A stretch of DNA of 34,897 nt, from the NCBI RefSeq assembly GCF_014637405.1, contig NZ_BMEY01000031.1:1-34897 (forward strand), written 5' to 3'. Source of the DNA: Ornithinibacillus halotolerans (GTDB taxonomy: Bacteria; Bacillota; Bacilli; Bacillales; Amphibacillaceae). How positions within the stretch are numbered: the first letter of the stretch is position 1; each line of letters begins with the position of its first letter. The notes beneath the pieces are model-generated. The model made no database searches and was not told the DNA's origin. It saw only the letters and a program-made list of their open reading frames with translations. Positions 8,541-16,759 of this stretch are shown piece by piece. The position numbers were made by a program, and so were the translations under genes.

Positions 8541-10297
8541 AACTACGAAATAAAGTATTTATGACATTTGCAATATTAGTCTTAGTTCCTTTAAGTATTA
8601 TTACGTTTGTTGTCTATGGAATATTTTCAACGTCTAAGTTAGAGGATGTAACAAGAAATACAGAAAATACGATTGTTCAATTAAATAATAGTTTGGACTT
8701 AATGATAGATGATGCAGCAAGATCAACATTGTCGGTACTATACAACAAACAATTGATTCAAATTTTAACAGAATATAGTAATGCTTCTCAGGAAGGTTTC
8801 ATCAGTAATGAGGACAAAAATACTTTTTCCCTTTTCTTGTCTGGAATTATGTATAAACGCGAGGCATTTCACGGTGTACATGTCTTTTCTACTAAAGGAC
8901 ATACTTTTAGTCATATGGAACGAGGCTCAATAAGTGAGTATATCAATTTAAGTGAACAACCATGGTATCAAGCAGTAAAAGATGCAGATGGTAGTTGGAT
9001 ATTGTATCCTGAATCGAAGCAATCTTACTATAGAAAAAATAGTAATAATTATGTTAGCTTTATTCGTCTATTAAAAGATCCCGATGATCTACAAGAAATT
9101 GGAATAATAAAAGTAGATTTTAGTCCAAATTACTTAGAAAAGTTAACGGAACAAATGCCAGGAAAGGATTGGCAAATTTTCAGTGATGGAAGAGCACTAT
9201 TTAGCAAATCTAGTAAACGTTTATTGGATAAATGTACAAGCAACCATACGTGGGTGAACAATGGGAATCAAGAATATTTCTGTATCACCCATACATCGTT
9301 ATCGAGTGGAATTCAAATAAATAATGTCATTCCTAAAGATTACTTATACCAGGACATTAAGGAATTTGGTCAATCGTTAATTCTAGTCATTATTTTGAGT
9401 TTAGTCGGTACGGTGATCTTATCATTTTACGTATCCAAATATTTGCTGAAACCATTTGAACTCTTGAAGAATAGAATTAGAGATTTCCATAATAATAAAA
9501 TAAATCAGATTGATGATAACTTCACAGGAGAATTTGCGGAGTTAAGTGGTACGTATAATAATATGTTGTCTGAAATTAATCAATTAGTAGAAGAAGTATA
9601 CGAGTTAAATACGAAAAATGCGGAATCAGAGTATAAAACATTACAATCAAAAATGGATCCTCATTTTATTTTTAACACGTTAGAATCCATAAATATGACA
9701 GCCCTTATAAAAAAGCAGTTTGACATTTCGGATATGGTTTCTGAATTAGGGAGTTTAATACGTTACCGATTAAACAATGAAGATACGTTTATTCCATTGC
9801 AAGCAGAAATAAACTTTTCCAAGTCGTACATCGCTTTATTAAAGTATAGACTAGGAGAAAAACTACACGTACAGTGGGACATTGCTTCAGATGTAACAAC
9901 ATTTCTTATTCCAAAGTATTTAATTCAACCTTTAATTGAGAATGCAGTTAAACACGGATTTATGGATAAACCTCTCTCTATTCACGTAACCGTCAAGGTA
10001 GAAGGTAAGGTTCTAGAAATTTCGGTACAAGATAATGGTAGAGGTATACCAGAGGAAAAGCGAGTTAAGATTCAGGAAAATCTATCAACCTTAGAAAGTA
10101 ATAAACTTAGTAGTGTTCAATCAGAAAATGGTAATGGATTAGCTTTAGTTAATATATCAAGAAGGTTAATGCTTATCTATGGTTCAAACTATCACTTACA
10201 AGTTCATTCCATACCGTTTACCAATACAATTATTAAAGCGAAAATTCCGGTGCAAAGGGGGGATTTATATGAAGAAAATAATGATCGTAGAAGATGA
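8528..10297 (+). CDS. YesM-like sensor histidine kinase
   Basis: A membrane sensor kinase that should phosphorylate the response regulator encoded next to it. A transmembrane helix at about residues 9-31 and a second at about 283-305 bracket an extracellular part of about 250 residues with a Cache-like layout; a HAMP linker follows (about 306-360). The His_kinase domain has the phosphorylated histidine in KMDPHFIFNTLE (His379), the N box LIQPLIENAVKHGF and the G box QDNGRGIP. The start is GTG at 8528, with TTG at 8537 as an alternative; the GAAGG at 8521-8525 lies between the ideal distances for both. The gene overlaps the regulator gene by 29 bp. Such pairs in Firmicutes usually control neighbouring sugar ABC transporters. 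Confidence 0.93.
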   Translation: MSALKLRNKVFMTFAILVLVPLSIITFVVYGIFSTSKLEDVTRNTENTIVQLNNSLDLMIDDAARSTLSVLYNKQLIQILTEYSNASQEGFISNEDKNTFSLFLSGIMYKREAFHGVHVFSTKGHTFSHMERGSISEYINLSEQPWYQAVKDADGSWILYPESKQSYYRKNSNNYVSFIRLLKDPDDLQEIGIIKVDFSPNYLEKLTEQMPGKDWQIFSDGRALFSKSSKRLLDKCTSNHTWVNNGNQEYFCITHTSLSSGIQINNVIPKDYLYQDIKEFGQSLILVIILSLVGTVILSFYVSKYLLKPFELLKNRIRDFHNNKINQIDDNFTGEFAELSGTYNNMLSEINQLVEEVYELNTKNAESEYKTLQSKMDPHFIFNTLESINMTALIKKQFDISDMVSELGSLIRYRLNNEDTFIPLQAEINFSKSYIALLKYRLGEKLHVQWDIASDVTTFLIPKYLIQPLIENAVKHGFMDKPLSIHVTVKVEGKVLEISVQDNGRGIPEEKRVKIQENLSTLESNKLSSVQSENGNGLALVNISRRLMLIYGSNYHLQVHSIPFTNTIIKAKIPVQRGDLYEENNDRRR

Positions 10298-10979
10298 AAA
10301 AGTGATTAGACAAGGGATAAAAGTCTTGTTGGAAGAAGTATTCACTGGCTATCAAGTATTCTGGGAAGCTGAAAATGGAAAAAGGGCATTAGAAATCATC
10401 AATACAGAAGTTCCAGATATTATCTTGTCTGATATTCGAATGCCCGAGATGGATGGCCTTCAGTTTTTATCATTCTTACAAGATAAACTCCCCGACGTAC
10501 CTGTTATTGTGATTAGTGGGTACGATGATTTTTCCTATGTACGAGAGGCATTTAAACTTGGGGTAAAAGATTATCTATTAAAACCAATTAAAAGAAGTGA
10601 ACTTGCTAGTGTCTTGAAAAAAATTGAACAAGAAGATAAAACCCTTGCTTTTAAAGGTGATCCTGCGGTTATTCGTCAGATTAAAGAACTAATTGAGCAA
10701 CATCTAGAGGGCGATTTATCGTTAAAATTTATCTCGAACACATTAAATTTACATCCAAATTATATTAGCCAAACGTTCAAAGAATATACGCATGTTAATT
10801 TATCTGACTATATTGTCGCGAGAAGGATGGAGAAGGCGAAAGAATTACTTTCTCAGACCAACTTAAAAATATATGATATTGCTTTTCTTTCTGGCTATCC
10901 AAATGCGAAACATTTTTCTTCTGTCTTTAAAAAGCACTTTGGTAAGACGCCACAACAATTTAAAAATGAAGTTCTATAA
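10269..10979 (+). CDS. YesN-like response regulator with AraC-type DNA-binding domain
   Basis: Cytoplasmic transcription regulator. The receiver domain (residues 1-120) has the acidic pair in IVEDE, the phosphorylated Asp55 in LSDIRMPEMDG, Ser83 and Lys105 in LLKPI. An AraC/XylS double helix-turn-helix occupies about residues 137-236, with LKIYDIAFLSGYPNAKHFSSVFKKHFGKTP visible in parts as the second HTH. At 236 residues it lacks the long linker found in many YesN proteins. I chose ATG 10269 because AAAGGGGGG (10254-10262) sits just before it and the protein then begins with the canonical MKKIMIVEDE; an upstream in-frame ATG at 10179 has no such support. The expected operators are the 20-bp-spaced repeats at 10984-11015 and 12863-12894. 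Confidence 0.94.
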   Translation: MKKIMIVEDEKVIRQGIKVLLEEVFTGYQVFWEAENGKRALEIINTEVPDIILSDIRMPEMDGLQFLSFLQDKLPDVPVIVISGYDDFSYVREAFKLGVKDYLLKPIKRSELASVLKKIEQEDKTLAFKGDPAVIRQIKELIEQHLEGDLSLKFISNTLNLHPNYISQTFKEYTHVNLSDYIVARRMEKAKELLSQTNLKIYDIAFLSGYPNAKHFSSVFKKHFGKTPQQFKNEVL

Positions 10980-10983
10980 ACAG

Positions 10984-11051
10984 AAATCTTAATAAATCAA
11001 ACCAAATCTTAAGATACCTGTATTGTTAAGCGCTTACATGCTGACTATCAT
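10984..11051 (+). promoter_or_regulatory. Regulated promoter of the DUF4127 gene: paired AraC-type repeats, cre, -10
   Basis: Two repeats, AAATCTTAAT (10984-10993) and AAATCTTAAGAT (11004-11015), lie exactly 20 bp apart. They are followed by GTTAAGCGCTTACA (11025-11038, cre-like), and TTGTTA (11023-11028), a 17-bp spacer and TATCAT (11046-11051). The same elements recur at 12863-12930 with the same distances. Spacing of two helical turns suits a dimeric AraC-type activator; the regulator just upstream is the obvious candidate (inference). Confidence 0.75.
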
Positions 11052-11140
11052 TAAATGTACATAATGGAAAAAGAAGGGAGGTAGCCTCGTTTTAAGAAGG
11101 AAAATATGTATTAAAAATGATTGAAAGGGGAGAAATTCAA

Positions 11141-12787
11141 TTGAAATTACTCAAAAAATTATCCATCTTTCTAGTGATTGTTTTAGTAGTTACAAATATT
11201 CCAATTGTACATGCAGCAGAAAAAGAGGGACTTGCTAAATTAGTATTAGTGCCTTTAGATGATCGTCCAGCAAATGTATATTTTCCTCAGCAGGTTGGTA
11301 ATTCTGCGGGTATACAAGTTATAACTCCACCAAAAGAGATTATCGGGTATTTTAATACACCAGGAAATAGTGAAGAAATAGTGGAATGGGTATTAAATAA
11401 TGCGGAAGATGCCGATGGATTTGTGCTATCAAGCAGTATGCTAGCTTATGGTGGATTAATTGCTTCTAGAACTGGTGAGAAACCACTTGATGATGCTTTA
11501 GAAGGTATTGAGGTAATTAAAGAATTACAGGAAAGATATCCAAATAAACCAATCTACGTGTATGATACGATACAGCGATTGGCAATTTCTGCGTTAAGTG
11601 AAGAGTCTTTAATATACTATAACCAGATTAGGGAATGGGCCATACTGTATGATAAAGTCCACAATTTAGGTTTTGAAGAGGATAGAGAGAGATTAGAAGA
11701 ATTGGAAGCTATCATTCCGGAAGAAGTACTTGATGATTATCTACGTGCTCGTGCAAGGAATCATGAAGTGAATAAAAGATTAATAGATTGGTCGGCAAAC
11801 GGCTATATTGATTATTTGGTCTTAGCACAGGATGATGCAGCTCCACACGGATTACATCGAGCAGAAAGAGAACTGTTAGTTGAACGAGTAAACGAACTTA
11901 ATATTCAAGATAAAGTTTCCATCTTCCCAGGGGCAGATGAGGTTGATGTTGTTTTAGTATCAAGATTTGTAGCAGAATTCTTTCAGGAGTCTCCAACATA
12001 TTTTATAGAGTATGGCGGAATTCATGGGAAAGATTGGATGGCACCACTTGAAGATACTACATTTGATGAAAATGTGGAAAAACATATCCTATCTGCTGGT
12101 GCGAAGATAACAACTGATGAAGAACTAGCTGATATACATCTTATTCTAAATACCCCAACTGAAGTGGGAGGGGAACGATCTTCCGACATAGAAAACATGG
12201 TTCATAGAATCAAAGAATTAATCGATGCCAATAAGGAAGTAGCTATAGGGGATGTACTCCTTGTCAATAAAGCAGATGAAGAGTTTGTTACAATACTAGC
12301 TGATACGGTGGATTTAACGAAAATTCTATCCTATAGTGGATGGAATACAGCTGGTAATGCGCTTGGTATAACAGTGGGTCATGCAACTGCTAGAGATGTT
12401 TTTCTAAAACAAAAATCAGGTTTTGGCGTTCCTGTATACAAAGAAACTGCCAAAGCTCATTATGAGTTTCTATTACATCGTTTTGCAAAGGATCAAGGCT
12501 ATAAAAACGTCGTTCAGCCACTTGCAAATAATTTTATTCGGGAAATTGGAGCTGATCAATGGAATTTAGTCGAGCATTATGATGTGGTCAACCAATTTGT
12601 AACGGAGCAATTAACAGCAGAAACACTCAACTGGTATAGTCATTTTGACGGTAAAAGGGTTTATATCGGTTCTAGAGGGAATAAAGATTTTTATAGTACA
12701 ATAGAAGGTCTAGAATCCATTCATGTTGAACTTCCATGGCCAAGAACGTTTGAAGCGGAACTAGAACCAATATTAAATCTGAAATAG
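11141..12787 (+). CDS. Secreted DUF4127 family protein
   Basis: Function unknown. Starting at TTG 11141, which has AAAGGGGAGA (11124-11133) at 7 bp, the protein begins MKLLKKLSIFL, has a hydrophobic core and ends its signal peptide at VHA-AEK, so it should be exported; the in-frame ATG at 11117 precedes the RBS and is less likely. The mature part starts with LVLVPLDDRPAN, the hallmark of DUF4127, followed by SSSMLAYGGL, YVYDTIQRLA, LVLAQDDAAPHG (about residues 231-242) and IFPGADEVD. The clustered Asp/His motifs suggest a metal-dependent or hydrolytic site (inference). The gene stands alone between its own regulated promoter and a strong terminator, but shares the promoter design of the ABC operon that follows, so it probably acts on the same substrate outside the membrane. 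Confidence 0.85.
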   Translation: MKLLKKLSIFLVIVLVVTNIPIVHAAEKEGLAKLVLVPLDDRPANVYFPQQVGNSAGIQVITPPKEIIGYFNTPGNSEEIVEWVLNNAEDADGFVLSSSMLAYGGLIASRTGEKPLDDALEGIEVIKELQERYPNKPIYVYDTIQRLAISALSEESLIYYNQIREWAILYDKVHNLGFEEDRERLEELEAIIPEEVLDDYLRARARNHEVNKRLIDWSANGYIDYLVLAQDDAAPHGLHRAERELLVERVNELNIQDKVSIFPGADEVDVVLVSRFVAEFFQESPTYFIEYGGIHGKDWMAPLEDTTFDENVEKHILSAGAKITTDEELADIHLILNTPTEVGGERSSDIENMVHRIKELIDANKEVAIGDVLLVNKADEEFVTILADTVDLTKILSYSGWNTAGNALGITVGHATARDVFLKQKSGFGVPVYKETAKAHYEFLLHRFAKDQGYKNVVQPLANNFIREIGADQWNLVEHYDVVNQFVTEQLTAETLNWYSHFDGKRVYIGSRGNKDFYSTIEGLESIHVELPWPRTFEAELEPILNLK

Positions 12788-12792
12788 ATAGG

Positions 12793-12840
12793 AAATGCTG
12801 TTGAATTCATCTCCATGTGTCATGATTCAACAGCATTTTT
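12793..12840 (+). terminator. Terminator after the DUF4127 gene
   Basis: AAATGCTGTTGAAT (12793-12806) pairs perfectly with ATTCAACAGCATTT (12825-12838) and ends in a T-run. Confidence 0.9.
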
Positions 12841-12862
12841 AAATGGGAGCATTTTTGATTCA

Positions 12863-12930
12863 ATATCTTAAGATTTTAAACTAAATCTTAAGATAACTGC
12901 ATTTTAAAGCGTTTACATTGTTGCTATCAT
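12863..12930 (+). promoter_or_regulatory. Regulated promoter of the ABC operon: paired AraC-type repeats, cre, -10
   Basis: ATATCTTAAGAT (12863-12874) and AAATCTTAAGAT (12883-12894), 20 bp apart, then TTAAAGCGTTTACA (12904-12917), a 13-of-14 cre match, then TATCAT (12925-12930). Every element is offset by exactly 1879 bp from its partner at 10984-11051. No good -35 is present, which fits dependence on an activator. Confidence 0.8.
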
Positions 12931-12955
12931 TGAAATATATGGAAGGGGGAAAATT

Positions 12956-14239
12956 ATGAAAAAGTTTTTATTGATCAGTTTTATGATACTAGTTACCTTA
13001 CTTGCAGCATGTGGAGATAAGAGTTCTTCTGATAATGGCGGCAGTAAAGATAGAGATGTAGTCGAACTAACCTTCACAACATGGGGAAGTGAAGGGCATA
13101 TTGCAATGTATGAAGAACTATTAGAAGAGTTTTACGAGGAGAATCCGAATATTAAAGTAAAAATCGAGAGTATTCCTCATGCAGATTATCAACAGAAACT
13201 ATCTGTTTTAGCTGCAGGGAATGAGTTGCCAGATGTAGGTTGGGTAGCTGAAAGAATGGTACCTCAATTTATTAACAACCAAATTCTTCGTGAGATTACT
13301 GAAATTACAGAAGATAAGGAATTTGATTTTGAGGATTATATTCCATCTACATTAGAACTATGGCAACATGACGGAGGTTTATATGGATTACCGTTCTCCA
13401 CACCTCCAATGATCATCTATTATAATAAGACAATGTTTGAAGATGCTGGTGTAGAAACACCGAATGAATTAGCTGCTAAAGGTGAATGGACTTGGGAACA
13501 ATTCGAGGAAGTAGCGAAAGCAATTTCGACAGGTGAAGGTGTAAATCGCAAATATGGAGCAAGATTATTCAATGAGTGGACGAACTTTGCTACGATGCCA
13601 TCTCATACATTCTCATATGGTGGAGAAATGTTCTCTGATGATATGAGTTCATTTGAATGGAATTCAGATGAAGGGATTGCAACTTTTGAACTTCTGAATC
13701 GCATGATGTTTGAAGATAAGTCCCACGTACCACCAGGTGAGAATGTAAACTTTGAAAGTGGAAATGTTGGGATGTTCACGTTCATGTATAGTTACATTGC
13801 GAACGTAAGAGGAATCACTGATTTTGAATGGGATATTGCACCACTACCAAAAGGACCAGAAGGCCGTGTACCTTTATTAGGTCAAGCGGGTCTAGCAGCC
13901 TTTGAAGGTAGTGATCATCCTGAAGAAGCATTGAAATTATTACAATTCTTAGGTTCAAAAACAGGAATCCAAGCTTCATCTCAATTCTTTGTACCAGCAC
14001 GTAAAAGTGTATTGGAGTCAGATGAGTTTATCAATGTAGAAAATAATCCGCCAAGAGAGTCAATCGAATTAGCGGTTATTAATGAAATGGGTAATGGATT
14101 TATTTATCCACTTCATGAAGATTGGGCAAAGATTGAAAGTGAAATCGTAAGTGGGTTCGATAAATTATTTGCACAAATGGCTACTCCAGAAGAGATACTA
14201 GCTGAAATGGAAGAAAAAATAAACCCATTATTACAGTAA
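12956..14239 (+). CDS. Sugar ABC transporter substrate-binding lipoprotein
   Basis: A family 1 extracellular solute-binding protein that delivers a sugar or oligosaccharide to the permeases encoded downstream. The N terminus is a lipoprotein signal with lipobox LLAAC (Cys19), followed by a Ser/Gly/Asp-rich linker. The segments VELTFTTWGSEGH, YQQKLSVLAAGNELPDV, LYGLPFSTPPMIIYYNKTMFEDAG and PLLGQAGLAAFEGSDHPEEALKLL are typical of MalE/UgpB-like proteins. RBS GGAAGGGGG (12941-12949) precedes the ATG. First gene of an operon reaching to 18367. The ligand cannot be read from the sequence. Confidence 0.94.
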   Translation: MKKFLLISFMILVTLLAACGDKSSSDNGGSKDRDVVELTFTTWGSEGHIAMYEELLEEFYEENPNIKVKIESIPHADYQQKLSVLAAGNELPDVGWVAERMVPQFINNQILREITEITEDKEFDFEDYIPSTLELWQHDGGLYGLPFSTPPMIIYYNKTMFEDAGVETPNELAAKGEWTWEQFEEVAKAISTGEGVNRKYGARLFNEWTNFATMPSHTFSYGGEMFSDDMSSFEWNSDEGIATFELLNRMMFEDKSHVPPGENVNFESGNVGMFTFMYSYIANVRGITDFEWDIAPLPKGPEGRVPLLGQAGLAAFEGSDHPEEALKLLQFLGSKTGIQASSQFFVPARKSVLESDEFINVENNPPRESIELAVINEMGNGFIYPLHEDWAKIESEIVSGFDKLFAQMATPEEILAEMEEKINPLLQ

Positions 14240-14245
14240 CAAAGG

Positions 14246-14272
14246 AGAGAACGGTTTATGCCGTTCTCTTTC
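14246..14272 (+). terminator. Intercistronic hairpin after the binding-protein gene
   Basis: AGAGAACGG (14246-14254) and CCGTTCTCT (14261-14269) form a perfect 9-bp stem followed by TTT only. It probably lowers read-through or protects the 3' end so that the binding protein is made in excess over the permeases. Confidence 0.65.
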
Positions 14273-14308
14273 CATAGGTACTAAAAATTTCAATAGAGGT
14301 GACATTCG

Positions 14309-15004
14309 ATGATAAATAGACTAGACGAATTATTAGCTAATCCAAATCTACCAATTGTAGTCAGTTTGCCAGAAAATAAATTAGAATTAGCGGAAGCAGC
14401 AATAGAAGCAGGTGCAGATGCATTAAAGTTTCATATTCATGTTAATCATCGTGCAAGTGGAAATGTGTTTCATGGGTTAGAGGAATATAGAGATGTGTTT
14501 ACTGCCGTAAGAGAAAAATTTGATGGCCCAATTGGAATCGTGATTGGTGATGAAATTAACAAAGTAAATGAAGTAGATCTTCAAGCATTAAAAGAAGTTG
14601 GGTTTGATTACTACTCGCTTTATGCGAAACATGTAACTTCAAAACTATTATTACAAGATCAATTAGCACAAACTGTTGCTGTTGATGATCAATTTGACCC
14701 TACCCATGCAAAAGCTTTGGAAGTGCTGAATTTAAAAGCTTTAGAGATTTCAATTGTAAAAGGGGAAAATTATGGTAGTCCTCTTCATTTAGAGGATATT
14801 GTCGCATACATAAATTATCGAAAAAATACCGACTTACCACTGATTGTTCCTTCCCAGAAAAAACTAGTTTCATCGGATTTAAAAGTTCTTCGCGATATTG
14901 GAATGAATGCGGTTATGGTGGGTGCAGTTACAATTGGAAAAACAAAAGAATCCATCTATCAAACTATTTCAGAATTCAAAGCGTATTTAGCTAATCTTAA
15001 CTAA
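14309..15004 (+). CDS. TIM-barrel-like cytoplasmic protein of unknown function
   Basis: I do not recognise a named family. The 231-residue protein alternates short strands and helices as a (beta/alpha)8 barrel would: PIVVSLPE, AGADALKFHIHVNH (about residues 33-46), PIGIVIGDE, GFDYYSLYAKH, KALEISIVKGENYG, LPLIVPSQKKL and a final GMNAVMVGAVTIGKT, the last two resembling phosphate-binding loops of NanE/KDPG-aldolase-like barrels. This suggests a sugar-phosphate aldolase, epimerase or isomerase (inference). It lies between the binding-protein gene and the permease genes, 15 bp before the first permease. RBS AGAGGTGA precedes the ATG. Confidence 0.7.
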   Translation: MINRLDELLANPNLPIVVSLPENKLELAEAAIEAGADALKFHIHVNHRASGNVFHGLEEYRDVFTAVREKFDGPIGIVIGDEINKVNEVDLQALKEVGFDYYSLYAKHVTSKLLLQDQLAQTVAVDDQFDPTHAKALEVLNLKALEISIVKGENYGSPLHLEDIVAYINYRKNTDLPLIVPSQKKLVSSDLKVLRDIGMNAVMVGAVTIGKTKESIYQTISEFKAYLANLN

Positions 15005-15019
15005 TGCAAGGATGATCAT

Positions 15020-15931
15020 ATGCTGAACAACAAAGGAAAACCAAAAAAAACATTTAGTGCAAAACGAGGGGAAGCTATCGCAGGTTGGTTGTTTATTTCC
15101 CCGATGGTTGTAGGATTTACCATTTTTATGTTTGCTCCTTTAGCCTATGCATTTTTTATGAGTTTGCATGAATGGCCATTGTTAGGGGAACAGGCATATA
15201 TTGGACTAGAGAATTATCGAAACATGATGGAGGATGCATCGTTTAGTAATTCGTTAAAAGTAACAATCTTATTTAGTCTAGGGCTTGTTCCACTAAATAT
15301 AATATTAGCGCTGTTTTTAGCGAATTTATTAAAAGAAAAGTTCTGGGGAATTGGCTTTTTTAGAACGGCAATTTTCGTGCCAGTCATGACTTCACTTGTT
15401 GTCTGGGCTATTGTATGGAAATACCTATTAGCTCCGGAATTAGGATTTATTAATCAAATGCTTGGATGGATAGGCATTAATGGTCCGAGTTGGTTATTAA
15501 ATCCAGATACTGCTCTTCCTTCGGTTATTGTTGTGAGTGTTCTAAAGAACGTGGGATTAAATATGATTCTATTTCTTACTGCTATGCAACAAGTTCCGAA
15601 AGAGTTATATGAAGCGGCAGAGTTGGATGGGGCTAATAACTTTACTAAATTTCGTAATATTACATTCCCATTGATTACTCCGACAGTATTCTTAACATTA
15701 ATCATTACGACAATTGGTGCAATGAAGATATTTGGTCAAGTGTACGTCATGACAAATGGTGGTCCAGGAGAAAGTACGAAGGTGCTAGTTTACTATATTT
15801 GGGAGACAGCGTTTAAGTTGTTCGACATGGGGTATGCTTCCGCACTAGCATTTGTATTATTCTTTATACTACTAATATTTACAATCATATCTTGGGTTGT
15901 TCGTAAAAGGTGGGTATTCTATGAAGACTAA
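15020..15931 (+). CDS. Sugar ABC transporter permease (MalF/UgpA type)
   Basis: Integral membrane subunit of the importer. The 303-residue protein has six hydrophobic segments, starting at about residue 20 (AGWLFISPMVVGFTIFMF), and the cytoplasmic EAA loop ELYEAAELDGANNFTKFRNI (about residues 194-213) that docks on the ATPase. It overlaps the next gene by 11 bp. No ATPase gene lies in the operon, so a shared MsmX-type ATPase encoded elsewhere is likely. Confidence 0.95.
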   Translation: MLNNKGKPKKTFSAKRGEAIAGWLFISPMVVGFTIFMFAPLAYAFFMSLHEWPLLGEQAYIGLENYRNMMEDASFSNSLKVTILFSLGLVPLNIILALFLANLLKEKFWGIGFFRTAIFVPVMTSLVVWAIVWKYLLAPELGFINQMLGWIGINGPSWLLNPDTALPSVIVVSVLKNVGLNMILFLTAMQQVPKELYEAAELDGANNFTKFRNITFPLITPTVFLTLIITTIGAMKIFGQVYVMTNGGPGESTKVLVYYIWETAFKLFDMGYASALAFVLFFILLIFTIISWVVRKRWVFYED

Positions 15932-16739
15932 ACGACAATTAACATTTAAATATATATCCCTTTCTATCATTACACTAGTGATGATTGGCCCATTGATATG
16001 GATGATTGCAACGTCATTAAAAGAAAGATCTCGAATATTCACCCAGTTCTTTCCAAATCCAATTAGATGGGAGAACTATACGGATGTCCTACAAAATGGA
16101 TCTTATTTAAATCAGTATTGGAATAGTATATATATTGCGCTATTAGTAACTATATTTGTTTTACTATTTGCATCAATGGCAGGTTATGCATTTGCTAGAC
16201 TTAACTTTCCAGGTAAAAACATTGTATTTATTTTACTTCTAAGTGTCATGATGATACCACCCGAAGTAACAATAATACCATTGTTTTTATTCATGAGAGA
16301 TTTAGATTTAATTAATACACATATCCCTTTAATTATCTTGCCTATATTTGGTGCACCGGGTGCTTTTGGAATTTTCCTAATGCGACAATTCTTTATTGCA
16401 TTACCGAAAGAATTAGAAGAAGCGGCTGTTATGGACGGGTGTTCGCGCTTTAAAATATATTGGAAAATTTTCTTACCATTATCAGTTCCTGCGCTATCAA
16501 CATTGACAATCTTTACATTTTTAACAAACTGGGATGAATTTTTATATCCACTAATCTTTATTAATGATAGGGATTTAATGACTCTACCAGTTGGATTGTC
16601 ATTGTTTACCGATGAAACTGGTACTGCATGGGAGCATCTGATGAGTGCGACAACACTTGCTACGATTCCGTTATTAATCATTTTCTTCTTTGCTCAGAAG
16701 AAGTTTATTGAAGGAATGACAGCAGGAAGTATCAAATAG
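15921..16739 (+). CDS. Sugar ABC transporter permease (MalG/UgpE type)
   Basis: Second membrane subunit, 272 residues. ATG 15921 is preferred because AAAGGTGGG (15906-15914) lies in front and the protein then starts MKTKRQLTFKYI, a normal permease N terminus; an in-frame upstream start at 15897 lies inside the preceding gene. The EAA loop is ELEEAAVMDGCSRFKIYWKI, and LMRQFFIALP and the C-terminal FAQKKFIEGMTAGSIK are typical of the family. Translationally coupled to the first permease. Confidence 0.95.
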   Translation: MKTKRQLTFKYISLSIITLVMIGPLIWMIATSLKERSRIFTQFFPNPIRWENYTDVLQNGSYLNQYWNSIYIALLVTIFVLLFASMAGYAFARLNFPGKNIVFILLLSVMMIPPEVTIIPLFLFMRDLDLINTHIPLIILPIFGAPGAFGIFLMRQFFIALPKELEEAAVMDGCSRFKIYWKIFLPLSVPALSTLTIFTFLTNWDEFLYPLIFINDRDLMTLPVGLSLFTDETGTAWEHLMSATTLATIPLLIIFFFAQKKFIEGMTAGSIK

Positions 16740-16759
16740 GGTATTGGAGGAGATTTTTA

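Noticed and set aside
10179-10268. Upstream start for the response regulator
   Set aside because: It would add 30 residues encoded within the kinase gene without an RBS; ATG 10269 has a strong RBS and gives the canonical receiver start.
16184-16681. 165-codon minus-strand frame inside the second permease gene
   Set aside because: Antisense shadow of a certain permease gene; low-complexity hydrophobic translation, no RBS.
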